Assembly (NCBI GenBank): GCA_013388735.1
Contig: JACAES010000083.1
Location: forward strand, 1 to 64,000
Source of the DNA: Chloroflexota bacterium
GTDB lineage: Bacteria > Chloroflexota > Anaerolineae > Aggregatilineales > Phototrophicaceae
Length of the DNA stretch: 64,000 nt
Direction of reading: 5' to 3'
This document shows positions 38,858-47,546 of the stretch, one piece after another. Within the stretch, counting starts at the first letter, position 1. Each line of letters begins with the position of its first letter. The translations under genes were made by a program, and so were the position numbers. The notes below the pieces were generated by a model. That model did no database searches, was not told the DNA's origin, and saw only the letters and a program-made list of their open reading frames with translations.

Positions 38858-39888
38858 TCAATCGTCAGCACGATTTTTCCGAATACGTCAAAATCGGCCA
38901 GCCGTTCCTGCGCCCTGGCTGCTTCCTGCATGGGGAAGATTTCACCGATGACCGGCTTCAGCTTTCCCTGGAAAATCAGGCTCATCACCCGCACGAAGTC
39001 CTGGTGGGGCGCCATGGTGCTGCCGATGATACTGAGGTGACGGAAGAATATCTGCCGCAGATCAATCTCCACGAACGGCCCGCTGGTCGCCCCGACCACC
39101 AGCAGCCGCCCGCCGATGCGCGTCGAACGAATGCTATCGTTAAAAGTAGCCGATCCGACGTTATCCACCACTACGTCGAAGCCCTGTTTGTTGGTCATCG
39201 TGTACAGGGCTTTGGCCCAATCCGGCGTTTCCTGTCGGTTGATGGTCACGTCCGCGCCCAGCGCGTGGGCTTTTTCGCACTTCTCGGCGCTGCTGCCCAC
39301 CACCGTCACCTGGCAGCCGGCCAGCTTGGCGATCTGGATGCTGGCGGTATTCACGCCGCCACCCGCGCCAACGATCAGCACGGTTTCTCCGGCGCGCAGC
39401 CCGCCGCGTGTCATCATGGAATGCCAGGCGGTCAGGTAGACCAACCCGGCGGCGGCGGCTTCCTCGAACGTCACCATATCGGGCATTTTCAGCAGATTGC
39501 GCGCCGGCAGCACTACGTACTCCGCCGCCACACCGGGATGATGTTCGCCCAGAATGGCGATGCGCGTTTGGTTCTCCAGGCCGGTCATCAGGGCAGGGCT
39601 GTCCGGCGGCACGATGGTCGGGTCAATGCACACCCGGTCGCCGGGCGCGAACTGCGTCACGCCTTCGCCCACTTTGTCCACCACGCCCGCGCCATCGGCG
39701 CATATGATGTGTGGCATCTGGAGCTTCAGTCCCGGCCAGCCGACCCGCACGAACAGGTCAAGCCGGTTAAGCGCCGCGGCTTTCATCCGCAGGCGGACTT
39801 CATCCCGCCCCGGTTCGGGTACAGCTAAATCCTGTGCGATGCCGACGACTTCCAGGCCGCCGTGTCCTGTAATCACTGCTGCTTTCAT
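38854..39888 (-). CDS. Zinc-type alcohol dehydrogenase-like / quinone oxidoreductase family (MDR)
   Basis: MKAAVITGHGGLEVV...GDRVCIDPT...TVLIVGAGGGVNTASIQIAKLAGCQVTVVGSSAEKCEKAHALGAD. Confidence 0.92.
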   Translation of the reverse strand: MKAAVITGHGGLEVVGIAQDLAVPEPGRDEVRLRMKAAALNRLDLFVRVGWPGLKLQMPHIICADGAGVVDKVGEGVTQFAPGDRVCIDPTIVPPDSPALMTGLENQTRIAILGEHHPGVAAEYVVLPARNLLKMPDMVTFEEAAAAGLVYLTAWHSMMTRGGLRAGETVLIVGAGGGVNTASIQIAKLAGCQVTVVGSSAEKCEKAHALGADVTINRQETPDWAKALYTMTNKQGFDVVVDNVGSATFNDSIRSTRIGGRLLVVGATSGPFVEIDLRQIFFRHLSIIGSTMAPHQDFVRVMSLIFQGKLKPVIGEIFPMQEAARAQERLADFDVFGKIVLTID

Positions 39889-40487
39889 GAGTTCGATTTT
39901 TCCTCTGGTTCAAAAGATACTTTTTCATATACGTCGCTCAGAGCCAGCGTACAGTCTACAGATGGCAGCGTTACGACGGCATCCAGGCTGGCAAAATCGG
40001 TGAGTATCCACTGCTCACCCTGGCGAAAATAGTGTTCGATGTGAACGCTGTCCTGGGCGATGAGTAAATACTCTTGCAGCGACTCCATCTTGCGGTAGTG
40101 CTGAAATTTTTTACCCCGATCATACTTCTCGGTCGAAGGTGACAGAACTTCGATAATGACCGTCGGATTGAGGAGCGTATCGCGCTCGTCATCCTCAAAC
40201 GCGGCTTCACCGCAGACAACGGTGATATCAGGATAGGTGTACTGCCCATCGCCCGTCTTGACGCGCATATCGCTGGGATAAACCTTACACGGGCGCTGTC
40301 GCAACTGAGCATAGAGCGTTGCATAGGTACTACCAGCGACCAAATTATGATTTTCCTTCGCGCCGGTCATAGCGACGATTTCGCCGTCTATGTATTCGTG
40401 TTTCGTCTCGCTGGCGCGCTCGAAGGCCAGATATTCCTCAACCGTCATCTGTTTGCGCGTGATAACATCGTCTGGTAAAGCTGCCAT
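39885..40487 (-). CDS. Uma2 family endonuclease-like protein (DUF820)
   Basis: MTVEEYLAFERASETKHEYIDGEIVAMTGAKENHNLVAG...YPDITVVCG...PTVIIEVLSPSTEKYDRGKKFQHYRKMESLQEYLLI. Confidence 0.95.
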   Translation of the reverse strand: MAALPDDVITRKQMTVEEYLAFERASETKHEYIDGEIVAMTGAKENHNLVAGSTYATLYAQLRQRPCKVYPSDMRVKTGDGQYTYPDITVVCGEAAFEDDERDTLLNPTVIIEVLSPSTEKYDRGKKFQHYRKMESLQEYLLIAQDSVHIEHYFRQGEQWILTDFASLDAVVTLPSVDCTLALSDVYEKVSFEPEEKSNS

Positions 40488-40516
40488 GATGATCTCTCCT
40501 CAACCTCTATCTGGGC

Positions 40517-40541
40517 TGTAGGGGCGCACAGCCGTGCGCCC
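40517..40541. repeat. Palindromic element TGTAGGGGCGCACAGCCGTGCGCCC
   Basis: GGGCGCAC/GTGCGCCC stem, intergenic. Confidence 0.6.
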
Positions 40542-40562
40542 ACCGCTGCCCGCTCTGCCGTT

Positions 40563-41753
40563 TTATCGCAGTCCCAGTTCGCTGCGGGCGATCACCATAC
40601 GCTGTACCTCGCTGGTGCCTTCATAAATGCGGGTGATGCGCGCGTCGCGGTAGTAACGTTCGACCGGCAGTTCCTTGCTGTAGCCCATGCCGCCGTGAAT
40701 CTGTACCGCCTCGTCGGTGACGAACATAGCGGTTTCGCTGGCGAACAGCTTCGCCATGCTGGCTTCCAGCGAATAGCGTTCGCCGGTCATTTTGCCGCGC
40801 TCTTTGGCCTGGACGGCGTTATAGATCAGCATCCGGCTGGCTTCGATACGGGTCTTCATGTCGGCGATTTTCTGCTGGATCATCTGGAACTGGCCGATTG
40901 GCCCGCCGAAAGCCTGGCGTTCGCGGGCATAGGCCACGCTGGCAGCGTAGGCGGCCTCCGCGATGCCCAGCGCCTGCGAGGCGATGCCGATGCGCCCGGC
41001 GTCCAGCACCGTCATGGCGATTTTGAAGCCATCCCCCGGCTGGCCGAGGACGTTCTCCACCGGGCAGAGGTAGTTGTCAAAGACGATCTCGCTGGTGGCG
41101 CTGGCGCGGATGCCCAGCTTCGGCTCTTTTTTACCGCGAATGAAACCCGGTTGCTGGGCATCAACAATGAAAGCCGTGATGCCTTTGTGTTTTTTCTCCG
41201 GCTCGGTCATGGTGAACAGCACGATATAATCGGCCACCGGGCCGCTCGTCACCCAGCTTTTGCGCCCGTTGATGATGTAATGCGTTCCCGCCTCGTTGAG
41301 TACCGCGCGGCTCTGCATCGTGCCGGCGTCGCTGCCGGACATCGGCTCGGTCAGGCTGTACGCGCCGATTTTTTGGCCGGTGGCGATGGGTGTCACATAG
41401 CGGTGTTTCTGTTCTTCCGTGCCGAATTTGAGGATGCCGTGACAGTAAAGCGAGTTGTTGACGCTGACGATGGTGCTGTGGCTGGCGTCCGCTTTGGCGA
41501 TTTCGATCATCGTCAGCACATAAGCCAGCGAGTCCATACCCGCGCCGCCGTATTCTTCCGGCACTTCGATACCCATTAAACCCATCTCACCCATTTTACG
41601 AACCGTTTCCAGGGGGAACTCGCCGCTCTCATCGAACTCCGGGGCAATCGGCGCGATCTCCTTCTGGGCGAAGTCGCGCACGGCTTTTTGCAGCGCGAGA
41701 TGTTCCTCGGTCAGGTGAATGGTCAAAGCGGTCGGTTCGTTGGCAATCGCCAT
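40563..41753 (-). CDS. Acyl-CoA dehydrogenase
   Basis: LTEEHLALQKAVRDFAQKEIAPIAPEFDESGEFP...YSLTEPMSGSDAGTMQSRAV...QIHGGMGYSKELPVERYYRDARITRIYEGTSEVQRMVIAR. Confidence 0.95.
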   Translation of the reverse strand: MAIANEPTALTIHLTEEHLALQKAVRDFAQKEIAPIAPEFDESGEFPLETVRKMGEMGLMGIEVPEEYGGAGMDSLAYVLTMIEIAKADASHSTIVSVNNSLYCHGILKFGTEEQKHRYVTPIATGQKIGAYSLTEPMSGSDAGTMQSRAVLNEAGTHYIINGRKSWVTSGPVADYIVLFTMTEPEKKHKGITAFIVDAQQPGFIRGKKEPKLGIRASATSEIVFDNYLCPVENVLGQPGDGFKIAMTVLDAGRIGIASQALGIAEAAYAASVAYARERQAFGGPIGQFQMIQQKIADMKTRIEASRMLIYNAVQAKERGKMTGERYSLEASMAKLFASETAMFVTDEAVQIHGGMGYSKELPVERYYRDARITRIYEGTSEVQRMVIARSELGLR

Positions 41754-41915
41754 CATGCTTAAACTCCTTAAACACAGTCTGGTGGGAAGAACGGCTGGTT
41801 TAAACCATGCTGTTGATATGTCGCATTATAACACCGACAGGCGTTACAATCAGGATTTAAGCGCGCCCGATGCCGGTTAGTCGGGCAGTGTTCTATGAGT
41901 AAAACAGGAGAAGTT

Positions 41916-42332
41916 ATGTCACCGATCAAAGTTGACCATATCGCCGTTGTCGTCGAGGACATGGCTGCGGCGCTGAAGTTCTGGCAGGATGCGTTGGGGC
42001 TGCCGCTGGGTGGGACGGAACGCAACGAACACGAGGCGGTCGAAGTGGCCTTCCTGCCGGTCGGCGAGTCGCGCATCGAACTGTTGAAGCCGATCAGCGA
42101 CGACAGCGGCATCGCCAAATATCTCGCCAAACGCGGTGCGGGGATGCACCACATCTGCATTGCGGTCGCGGACATCGAAGCGGCGATGGCAAAAATCGCC
42201 GGCCAGGGGTTTGAACTCATCAACGACACGCCGCGCAGCCGCGAGGACGGCACACGCTATGCCTTCGTGCATCCCAAAAGCACCGGCGGCGTGATGATCG
42301 AACTGTACGACGTGCCGAAAGAAAAGGCGTAA
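41916..42332 (+). CDS. mce: Methylmalonyl-CoA epimerase (VOC family)
   Basis: KVDHIAVVVEDMAAALKFWQDALGLPL...RIELLKPISDDSGIAKYLAKRGAGMHHICIAVADIEAAMAKIAGQGFELINDTPR; RBS ACAGGAGAAG before ATG. Confidence 0.93.
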   Translation: MSPIKVDHIAVVVEDMAAALKFWQDALGLPLGGTERNEHEAVEVAFLPVGESRIELLKPISDDSGIAKYLAKRGAGMHHICIAVADIEAAMAKIAGQGFELINDTPRSREDGTRYAFVHPKSTGGVMIELYDVPKEKA

Positions 42333-42455
42333 CGCAAAGTCGCAGAGGGGCAGGGGGAGAAAAGCGTAACACAGAGACTTAAAGGCGCAGAGGCGCAAAG
42401 ACGGGTTATAATCCTCTCCGTGTCTCTGAGGCTCTGTGCCTCTGTGTTATGCTGT
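42333..42455. repeat. CACAGAGGC/GCAAAG-type intergenic inverted repeat enclosing a TATAAT
   Basis: Left arm TAACACAGAGacttaaagGCGCAGAGGCGCAAAGACGG, spacer containing TATAAT (42407-42412), right arm CCGTGTCTCTGAGGCTCTGTGCCTCTGTGTTA. Confidence 0.7.
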
Positions 42456-42468
42456 TGAAGGGCTGGTT

Positions 42469-43842
42469 ATGCGGAAGTGGATGCTCGTTATTGTGTTAAT
42501 GCTGGCCGGCGCGCTGCCGGCTGCCGCGCAGGTTGAGCCGGCTGCCGAGGTGGAGGCGCGCTGCCTGGAAGTCGTGCAAACGATCCTGAACCAAACTCTG
42601 GACGCCTGCCGCGAAACCGGGCGCGACCAGGTGTGTTACGGCCACGCGCCGCTGGAGGCCGCCCCGCGCGCCGATGCTGATCTGTTATTGGCCGCGCCGG
42701 GTGATCTGGCCGATGCTGCCGCCGTGCAGGCGTTATCGCTGGGCGCGCTGGATACGGATGAAAGCGGCTGGGGATTGGCGCTGGCGCGGCTTTCCGCCAA
42801 TATGCCGGACGAAACTGTGACCATGCTGCTGTTCGGCGCGGCGGAAGTGGAAAACGCCGGGCTGGATGTGCCGCTGGTCACTTTCCCGGCGCGCGTTCGC
42901 ACACTGGCCGGGGCGAACATTCGCGCCCTGCCTGCGCCGGACGCCGAAACCGTCGCTCTGGGCAACCTGGGACAATCGCTGCTGGTGGCGGGCCGCCTGG
43001 AAGACGGCTCGTGGCTGTGGGTGCAGCTTGAGGATGACCGGCTGGGCTGGGTGCTGTCCGGGCTGCTGGAAGTTGAAGGCGACATCAGCCTGCTGGCGGC
43101 AGTAGACCCGGCGGATCCGTCCGTCCCGAACACTTTTTACGGCCCGCTGCAAGCCTTCACCCTGCGCGCCGAGCCATCCGAACGCGCGCCCTGCCTGGCC
43201 GCGCCCGGCGGCATCCTGGCGCAGATGCCCGCCGGCGGGCGGGTGGTTGCCCTGTGGGTGAACGGCGCGCTGCTGGTCGTGCAGCCGTCGTCCACGATTT
43301 TCCTGCCCGCGCAGCCGGACGAAATGGCCGTATGGGTGCTGGAAGGTGGCGTCGAACTGCTGGCGGCGGGCGAGCGCCGGACGGTCGCGGCGGGCGAGCG
43401 GGTGCGCGTGCCGCTGACCGATGGGCTGGCGGGTGAAATCGCCCCGCGTTTGCCGGAGCCTTACGTCTATGCCGAGGCGCGCGCCCTGCCGGTGATGGCG
43501 CTGCCGCGTGAAATTGTCGTGCCGGTGGCGTTGGGTGGCGTCATTATACCGGGGCAGCCGCAGGTAGACCCGCTGACCGGCGTGGACGTGGACGACCCCT
43601 GCACGGTGGCGGCTTTCGCCGAGGCACGATTACGGAGCGGGCCGGGTATGAATTATCCAGTGCGCGCGCTCATCCAGGCCGGAGACAGCGCCCAACCTGA
43701 TGGCCGTGCCGCCGGGACGGACGGCGTGTTGTGGTGGCGGCTGACGGCGGATTTCTGGGTGCGTTCGGACGCGGTTTATGCGGCGGGCGCCTGCGGGGCG
43801 CTGCCGCTGGTGGAAGCGCTGCCCGTCCCGGTCAAGCCATGA
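42469..43842 (+). CDS. Secreted SH3b-domain-containing protein
   Basis: Signal peptide MRKWMLVIVLMLAGALPAAAQ; SH3-like segments VRTLAGANIRALPAPDAETVALGNLGQSLLVAGRLEDGSWLWVQLEDDRLGWV and AEARLRSGPGMNYPVRALIQAGD. Confidence 0.8.
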   Translation: MRKWMLVIVLMLAGALPAAAQVEPAAEVEARCLEVVQTILNQTLDACRETGRDQVCYGHAPLEAAPRADADLLLAAPGDLADAAAVQALSLGALDTDESGWGLALARLSANMPDETVTMLLFGAAEVENAGLDVPLVTFPARVRTLAGANIRALPAPDAETVALGNLGQSLLVAGRLEDGSWLWVQLEDDRLGWVLSGLLEVEGDISLLAAVDPADPSVPNTFYGPLQAFTLRAEPSERAPCLAAPGGILAQMPAGGRVVALWVNGALLVVQPSSTIFLPAQPDEMAVWVLEGGVELLAAGERRTVAAGERVRVPLTDGLAGEIAPRLPEPYVYAEARALPVMALPREIVVPVALGGVIIPGQPQVDPLTGVDVDDPCTVAAFAEARLRSGPGMNYPVRALIQAGDSAQPDGRAAGTDGVLWWRLTADFWVRSDAVYAAGACGALPLVEALPVPVKP

Positions 43843-45209
43843 CTGCCCGCCGCGCCCAGCAGCCCCCACCAGAGCGCCTGGAAGTGCAGCAGCGTCCAGG
43901 GATAATGGTCGAGCAGGCCGATTATCATCAGCGCGATGATGCCGCCCAGAAAAGCCGCCCGCGCTAAATAGTCGTCAACAGCCGGTTTATCCCGGCTGTT
44001 TTTGGGCAGAGCGGTCAGCCCCGCTTCGATGCCGAAAATGAGCGCCAGCGCCGTCAGCGCATAACCGATGATGCCCAGTTCGGCCCAGGCCGATAAAAAG
44101 ACGTGGTGCGCGGGCTGGCCGCGTAAATCGTAGGGCGTGAACTGGAGATAGTAGCTGGCGCGCCAGGGGAAATTACCCGCACCAAGACCCGTCAGCGGCG
44201 ATTCGCGGATGGCGCGATAGGCGAAATCCATATAGACGGCGCGGTCGGATACCGAACGCTGCTCAATGGACTCCTCGCCAACCCCGGCGCGCGCTGCCAG
44301 AAACGGCCCGTACAGGGCAGCGAACGCTCCGGCGGCGGCCAGCGTCAGCACTAAAACTAACGCCAGACGCCGCCAGGCCGCCCACGCACGCCACAACAAA
44401 GGCAGCCCGGCAAACGCCCCGGCGGCAAAGCCGAGCCACGCCCCGCGTGAAAACGTCAGCAGCAGCCCCCACAGCCCGAACAAAAAAATCGCCGTCCCTG
44501 CCGCCTGCCGCCGCTGGCTGCCGGACAGAAACCAGGCCGGCGTCATCAGCAGCGTGAGGGCCAGAAACCCGGCCAGGATGTTCGGGTGCGGCAGCAGACC
44601 GTAGGGCCGCAGCCAGCGCATGCCTTCCGCCTGCACAACCGCCACGCCGGACACTGCCGGATTCAGCCGGAATTCGCCCAGCGCGTTCAGGCCGACCGAC
44701 CCCTGCACGGCAGCCTGCGCTCCGGACAGCGCGGCATTCCAGGCCAGCCCGGCGATCAAAGCAGAGGCAATGACGCGCGGCGGCGGCCCGGCGCAGGCGA
44801 CCGTGATGGCGAACAATGCTGCCAATGCCAGCGGCAGCGCCGCTCCGGTGGTCACTTCTGGCGCGAACCGGCGGGTGAAGGCCCATGCGCCGGACAGGAA
44901 CGCCCACAGCGCCAGCAGCAGCAGCGCCAATGCCCACAACCGCCGGACTTTATCGCGCCGCAGCGCCGCGAAGCCCGGCAGTCCGACGGCCAGCCACCAG
45001 CCCACCGTCCACAGCATCGGCCAGAAGATCAAAAAGCCGGTACTGTACAGGGTTTTAAAATCGCCCGGTGCGCCCTTGAAGCGATACCAGACCGGCACCA
45101 ACGCGAAAGTCGCCAGGATGCCGACGCGCACCGGCAGCAAGCGCATCGGCCCAGAAGACAGAGAGCAGCATAAGAGGTCTGGATGTAACCACATCGGCGT
45201 AATGAACAT
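43776..45209 (-). CDS. O-antigen ligase family membrane protein
   Basis: Polytopic; LNALGEFRLNPAVSGVAVVQAEGMRWLRPYGLLPHPNILAGFLALTLL...TFSRGAWLGFAAGAF...ESPLTGLGAGNFPWRA...PAHHVFLSAWAELGIIGYAL; start uncertain (45209 or 45146). Confidence 0.85.
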   Translation of the reverse strand: MFITPMWLHPDLLCCSLSSGPMRLLPVRVGILATFALVPVWYRFKGAPGDFKTLYSTGFLIFWPMLWTVGWWLAVGLPGFAALRRDKVRRLWALALLLLALWAFLSGAWAFTRRFAPEVTTGAALPLALAALFAITVACAGPPPRVIASALIAGLAWNAALSGAQAAVQGSVGLNALGEFRLNPAVSGVAVVQAEGMRWLRPYGLLPHPNILAGFLALTLLMTPAWFLSGSQRRQAAGTAIFLFGLWGLLLTFSRGAWLGFAAGAFAGLPLLWRAWAAWRRLALVLVLTLAAAGAFAALYGPFLAARAGVGEESIEQRSVSDRAVYMDFAYRAIRESPLTGLGAGNFPWRASYYLQFTPYDLRGQPAHHVFLSAWAELGIIGYALTALALIFGIEAGLTALPKNSRDKPAVDDYLARAAFLGGIIALMIIGLLDHYPWTLLHFQALWWGLLGAAGSHGLTGTGSASTSGSAPQAPAA

Positions 45210-45217
45210 CACTGGAC

Positions 45218-45233
45218 ATACCCCTGGGGGTAT
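45218..45233. promoter_or_regulatory. CsoR-type operator ATACCCC-TG-GGGGTAT
   Basis: Perfect 7+2+7 palindrome upstream of csoR. Confidence 0.8.
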
Positions 45234-45239
45234 GATACT

Positions 45240-45255
45240 ATACCCCACAGGGTAT
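45240..45255. promoter_or_regulatory. Second CsoR-type operator ATACCC-CACA-GGGTAT
   Basis: Perfect 6+4+6 palindrome, centre 22 bp from the first operator. Confidence 0.75.
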
Positions 45256-45274
45256 CAGGCGAAAGGCGAATCCG

Positions 45275-45577
45275 ATGGCCGATGAGAACCGCGCGCACGT
45301 TCACAGCGACCTGAAATGTGAATATAACACAAAAACGCTGCACCGCATCCGGCGCATCAAGGGGCAGCTTAACGCGCTGGAGCGGCTGATCGAAGCCGAC
45401 GCAGGAAGCTGCGAGGAGCGCGTCATCCAGGCGCGGGCAATCGAGAAGGGCATGACCAGCCTGATTACGCATCTGGTGGAGTGTTACCTGGTGAATACGG
45501 CGCGGTTTAAGATGGTGGAAGACCCCGACACGGCCACGCAGGAAATCGCCCGGATTTTTGACTTGTTGAATCACTGA
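45275..45577 (+). CDS. csoR: CsoR-family copper-sensing transcriptional repressor
   Basis: LHRIRRIKGQLNALERLIEADAGSCEERVIQARAIEKGMTSLITHLVECYL; Cys and HxxxC ligand pattern; adjacent to copper genes and operators. Confidence 0.93.
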   Translation: MADENRAHVHSDLKCEYNTKTLHRIRRIKGQLNALERLIEADAGSCEERVIQARAIEKGMTSLITHLVECYLVNTARFKMVEDPDTATQEIARIFDLLNH

Positions 45578-45591
45578 GGAGCGAGCTTACC

Positions 45592-46197
45592 ATGAAAAAC
45601 CGTCTGCTGCTGATTATTGTGGTTGTGTTGATGCTGGCAATAGGGGTTTCAACCGCTTCCGCCGATGAGCCTGTTGAGGGGCGGGCAGGGCGCGCCGAAC
45701 TGCGTTTTCTCGAAGGTATGGTTGACCATCACCAGATGGCGCTGGACATGGCGCGGGACTGCCTGGAAAAAGCCAGCGCCGAGGCGCTCAAAACGCTGTG
45801 CCAGAATATCATCACCGCCCAGAGCGCCGAAATTGAAACCATGCGCGGCTGGCTGTTGGACTGGTACAACGTGGATTACGAACCGGTGGCGATGGCCGAT
45901 ATGATGGCGGACGGCGGCATGGATATGGGGCATGGCGGCATGGGAGGCCGACCGCACACCGACCCGCCGATGATGATGGGCATGATGGCCGGGCTGAACC
46001 GGCTTAAGGGGCTGGATTACGATATTGCTTGGTTAGAGGCCATGATTGACCATCATGATGATGCCCTGCATATGTCCGAACGTGTTTTAACCCGCGCCGA
46101 ACATCCCGAACTGCGCGAGCTTGCCGAGGCGATTATCAGCGCCCAAACCGCAGAAATCGAAATAATGGAACAATTGATCGTAGAGCTTAGCGGGTAG
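45592..46197 (+). CDS. DUF305 family protein, Met/His-rich, probably periplasmic copper-binding
   Basis: Signal peptide; RFLEGMVDHHQMALDMARDCLEKA...AMIDHHDDALHMSERVL; Met/Gly/His-rich central segment. Confidence 0.93.
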   Translation: MKNRLLLIIVVVLMLAIGVSTASADEPVEGRAGRAELRFLEGMVDHHQMALDMARDCLEKASAEALKTLCQNIITAQSAEIETMRGWLLDWYNVDYEPVAMADMMADGGMDMGHGGMGGRPHTDPPMMMGMMAGLNRLKGLDYDIAWLEAMIDHHDDALHMSERVLTRAEHPELRELAEAIISAQTAEIEIMEQLIVELSG

Positions 46198-46206
46198 AGA
46201 AGGGTT

Positions 46207-47292
46207 TTGAGGCATTATATGGACTTGTGGGTCATCTTTCTGACCGGGTTGACGACGGGCGGGTTAACATGCCTCGCCATACAGGGCGGCCTGCTGGTGA
46301 CTGCCATCACGCGAACGACTGTCGCCGTCCAGCCCCAGCCGGCTCGACAACGTGGCCGCCGACGTGCCGCCCCGCAGCCGGTGACTGCCGTCCAGCCGGC
46401 GCAAAACCTGTGGCCGGTAGTGTATTTTCTGGCCGCCAAACTGGTTTCGCACACACTTCTCGGCCTGCCGCTGGGCGCGCTGGGCGCGGCGGTGCAAATC
46501 ACGGCGGCGGCGCAGGGGATCATGCAGATCGGCGTCGGCCTATTTATGCTGGCAACGGCGCTTAATATGTTTAATGTCCATCCCATCTTTCGTTATGTTA
46601 CCATCCAGCCGCCTAAAGCTTTAACCCGGCTGGTCCGCAATCAATCGCGGAGTCAGAGCATTTTTGCGCCCGCACTGCTTGGGTTTATGACCGTTTTGAT
46701 CCCCTGCGGCACGACCCAGGCCATGATGGTGCTGGCGATCAGCACCGGCAGCCCGCTTTTGGGCGCGCTGGTGATGCTGGTTTTCGTGCTGGGTACGTCG
46801 CCCACTTTTCTCGTGTTGGGTTTCCTGGCGACCCGGCTGCGCGGCCAGTTCCAGCGGCTTTTTGCGACTGGAGCTGCAGTGCTGATTTTGGTGCTGGGGC
46901 TGCTTTCGTTCAACGCCGGTTTGAATTTACTCGGTTCGCCGCTCGCGCCGGAACGAATCGTGGCTTCGCTGTTCCGCTCCGGCGGTTATGCGGCTGCGCC
47001 TCAGATCGTCAACGGCGTTCAGGAGCTGACCATCAACGTTCGACAGGACGGCTACGCGCCCAGTTATTGGCGCGTTGAAAGTGGACGTCCGCTCCGGCTG
47101 CGCCTGCTGACGGAGAATACCTACAGCTGCGCGCTGGCGTTCACGATTCCCAACCTGGGCATCGAGCGAACGCTGCCGATCACCGGCGTGGAAGTCATTG
47201 ACCTGCCGCCGCAGCCGGAAGGGTATCTGTTTTTTACATGCAGTATGGGCATGTACAGCGGAACTATCGAGGTTCAGAAAGGCGCTGCATGA
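46207..47292 (+). CDS. TauE/SafE (DsbD-like) membrane protein with C-terminal cupredoxin-like domain
   Basis: Polytopic N-terminus (ATG at 46219 likely); GFMTVLIPCGTTQAMMVLAISTGSPLLGALVM; C-terminus VRQDGYAPSYWRVESGRPLRLRL...YLFFTCSMGMYSGTIEV. Confidence 0.85.
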   Translation: MRHYMDLWVIFLTGLTTGGLTCLAIQGGLLVTAITRTTVAVQPQPARQRGRRRAAPQPVTAVQPAQNLWPVVYFLAAKLVSHTLLGLPLGALGAAVQITAAAQGIMQIGVGLFMLATALNMFNVHPIFRYVTIQPPKALTRLVRNQSRSQSIFAPALLGFMTVLIPCGTTQAMMVLAISTGSPLLGALVMLVFVLGTSPTFLVLGFLATRLRGQFQRLFATGAAVLILVLGLLSFNAGLNLLGSPLAPERIVASLFRSGGYAAAPQIVNGVQELTINVRQDGYAPSYWRVESGRPLRLRLLTENTYSCALAFTIPNLGIERTLPITGVEVIDLPPQPEGYLFFTCSMGMYSGTIEVQKGAA

Positions 47293-47507
47293 TGACGAAA
47301 AAACGCTTTCAAGTCCAGGGGATGCACTGCGTGGGCTGCGCGATGACTATAGATGGCGCGCTTGAAGATTTGCCGGGCGTCAAATCGGCCAGCGCCAATT
47401 ACGCGCGGCAGATCGTTGATGTGGAATATGACGAAACCCGGCTGACCGAAGCACAAATTATCGCCGCTGTCGAGCAAGCGGGCTATAAAGCGGCGGTTTC
47501 GCGGTAG
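47289..47507 (+). CDS. copZ: Heavy-metal-associated domain copper chaperone
   Basis: MMTKKRFQVQGMHCVGCAMTIDGALEDLPGVKSASANYARQIVDVEYD; ATGA overlap with upstream gene. Confidence 0.88.
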   Translation: MMTKKRFQVQGMHCVGCAMTIDGALEDLPGVKSASANYARQIVDVEYDETRLTEAQIIAAVEQAGYKAAVSR

Positions 47508-47546
47508 GGACACAGATCGAAGCAGAAATAAGGAGCGATTAGCGGA

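Noticed and set aside
39885-40487. Uma2-like nuclease as a mobile or defence element
   Set aside because: DUF820/Uma2 genes are abundant solitary genes in such genomes; no neighbouring partner supports a system.
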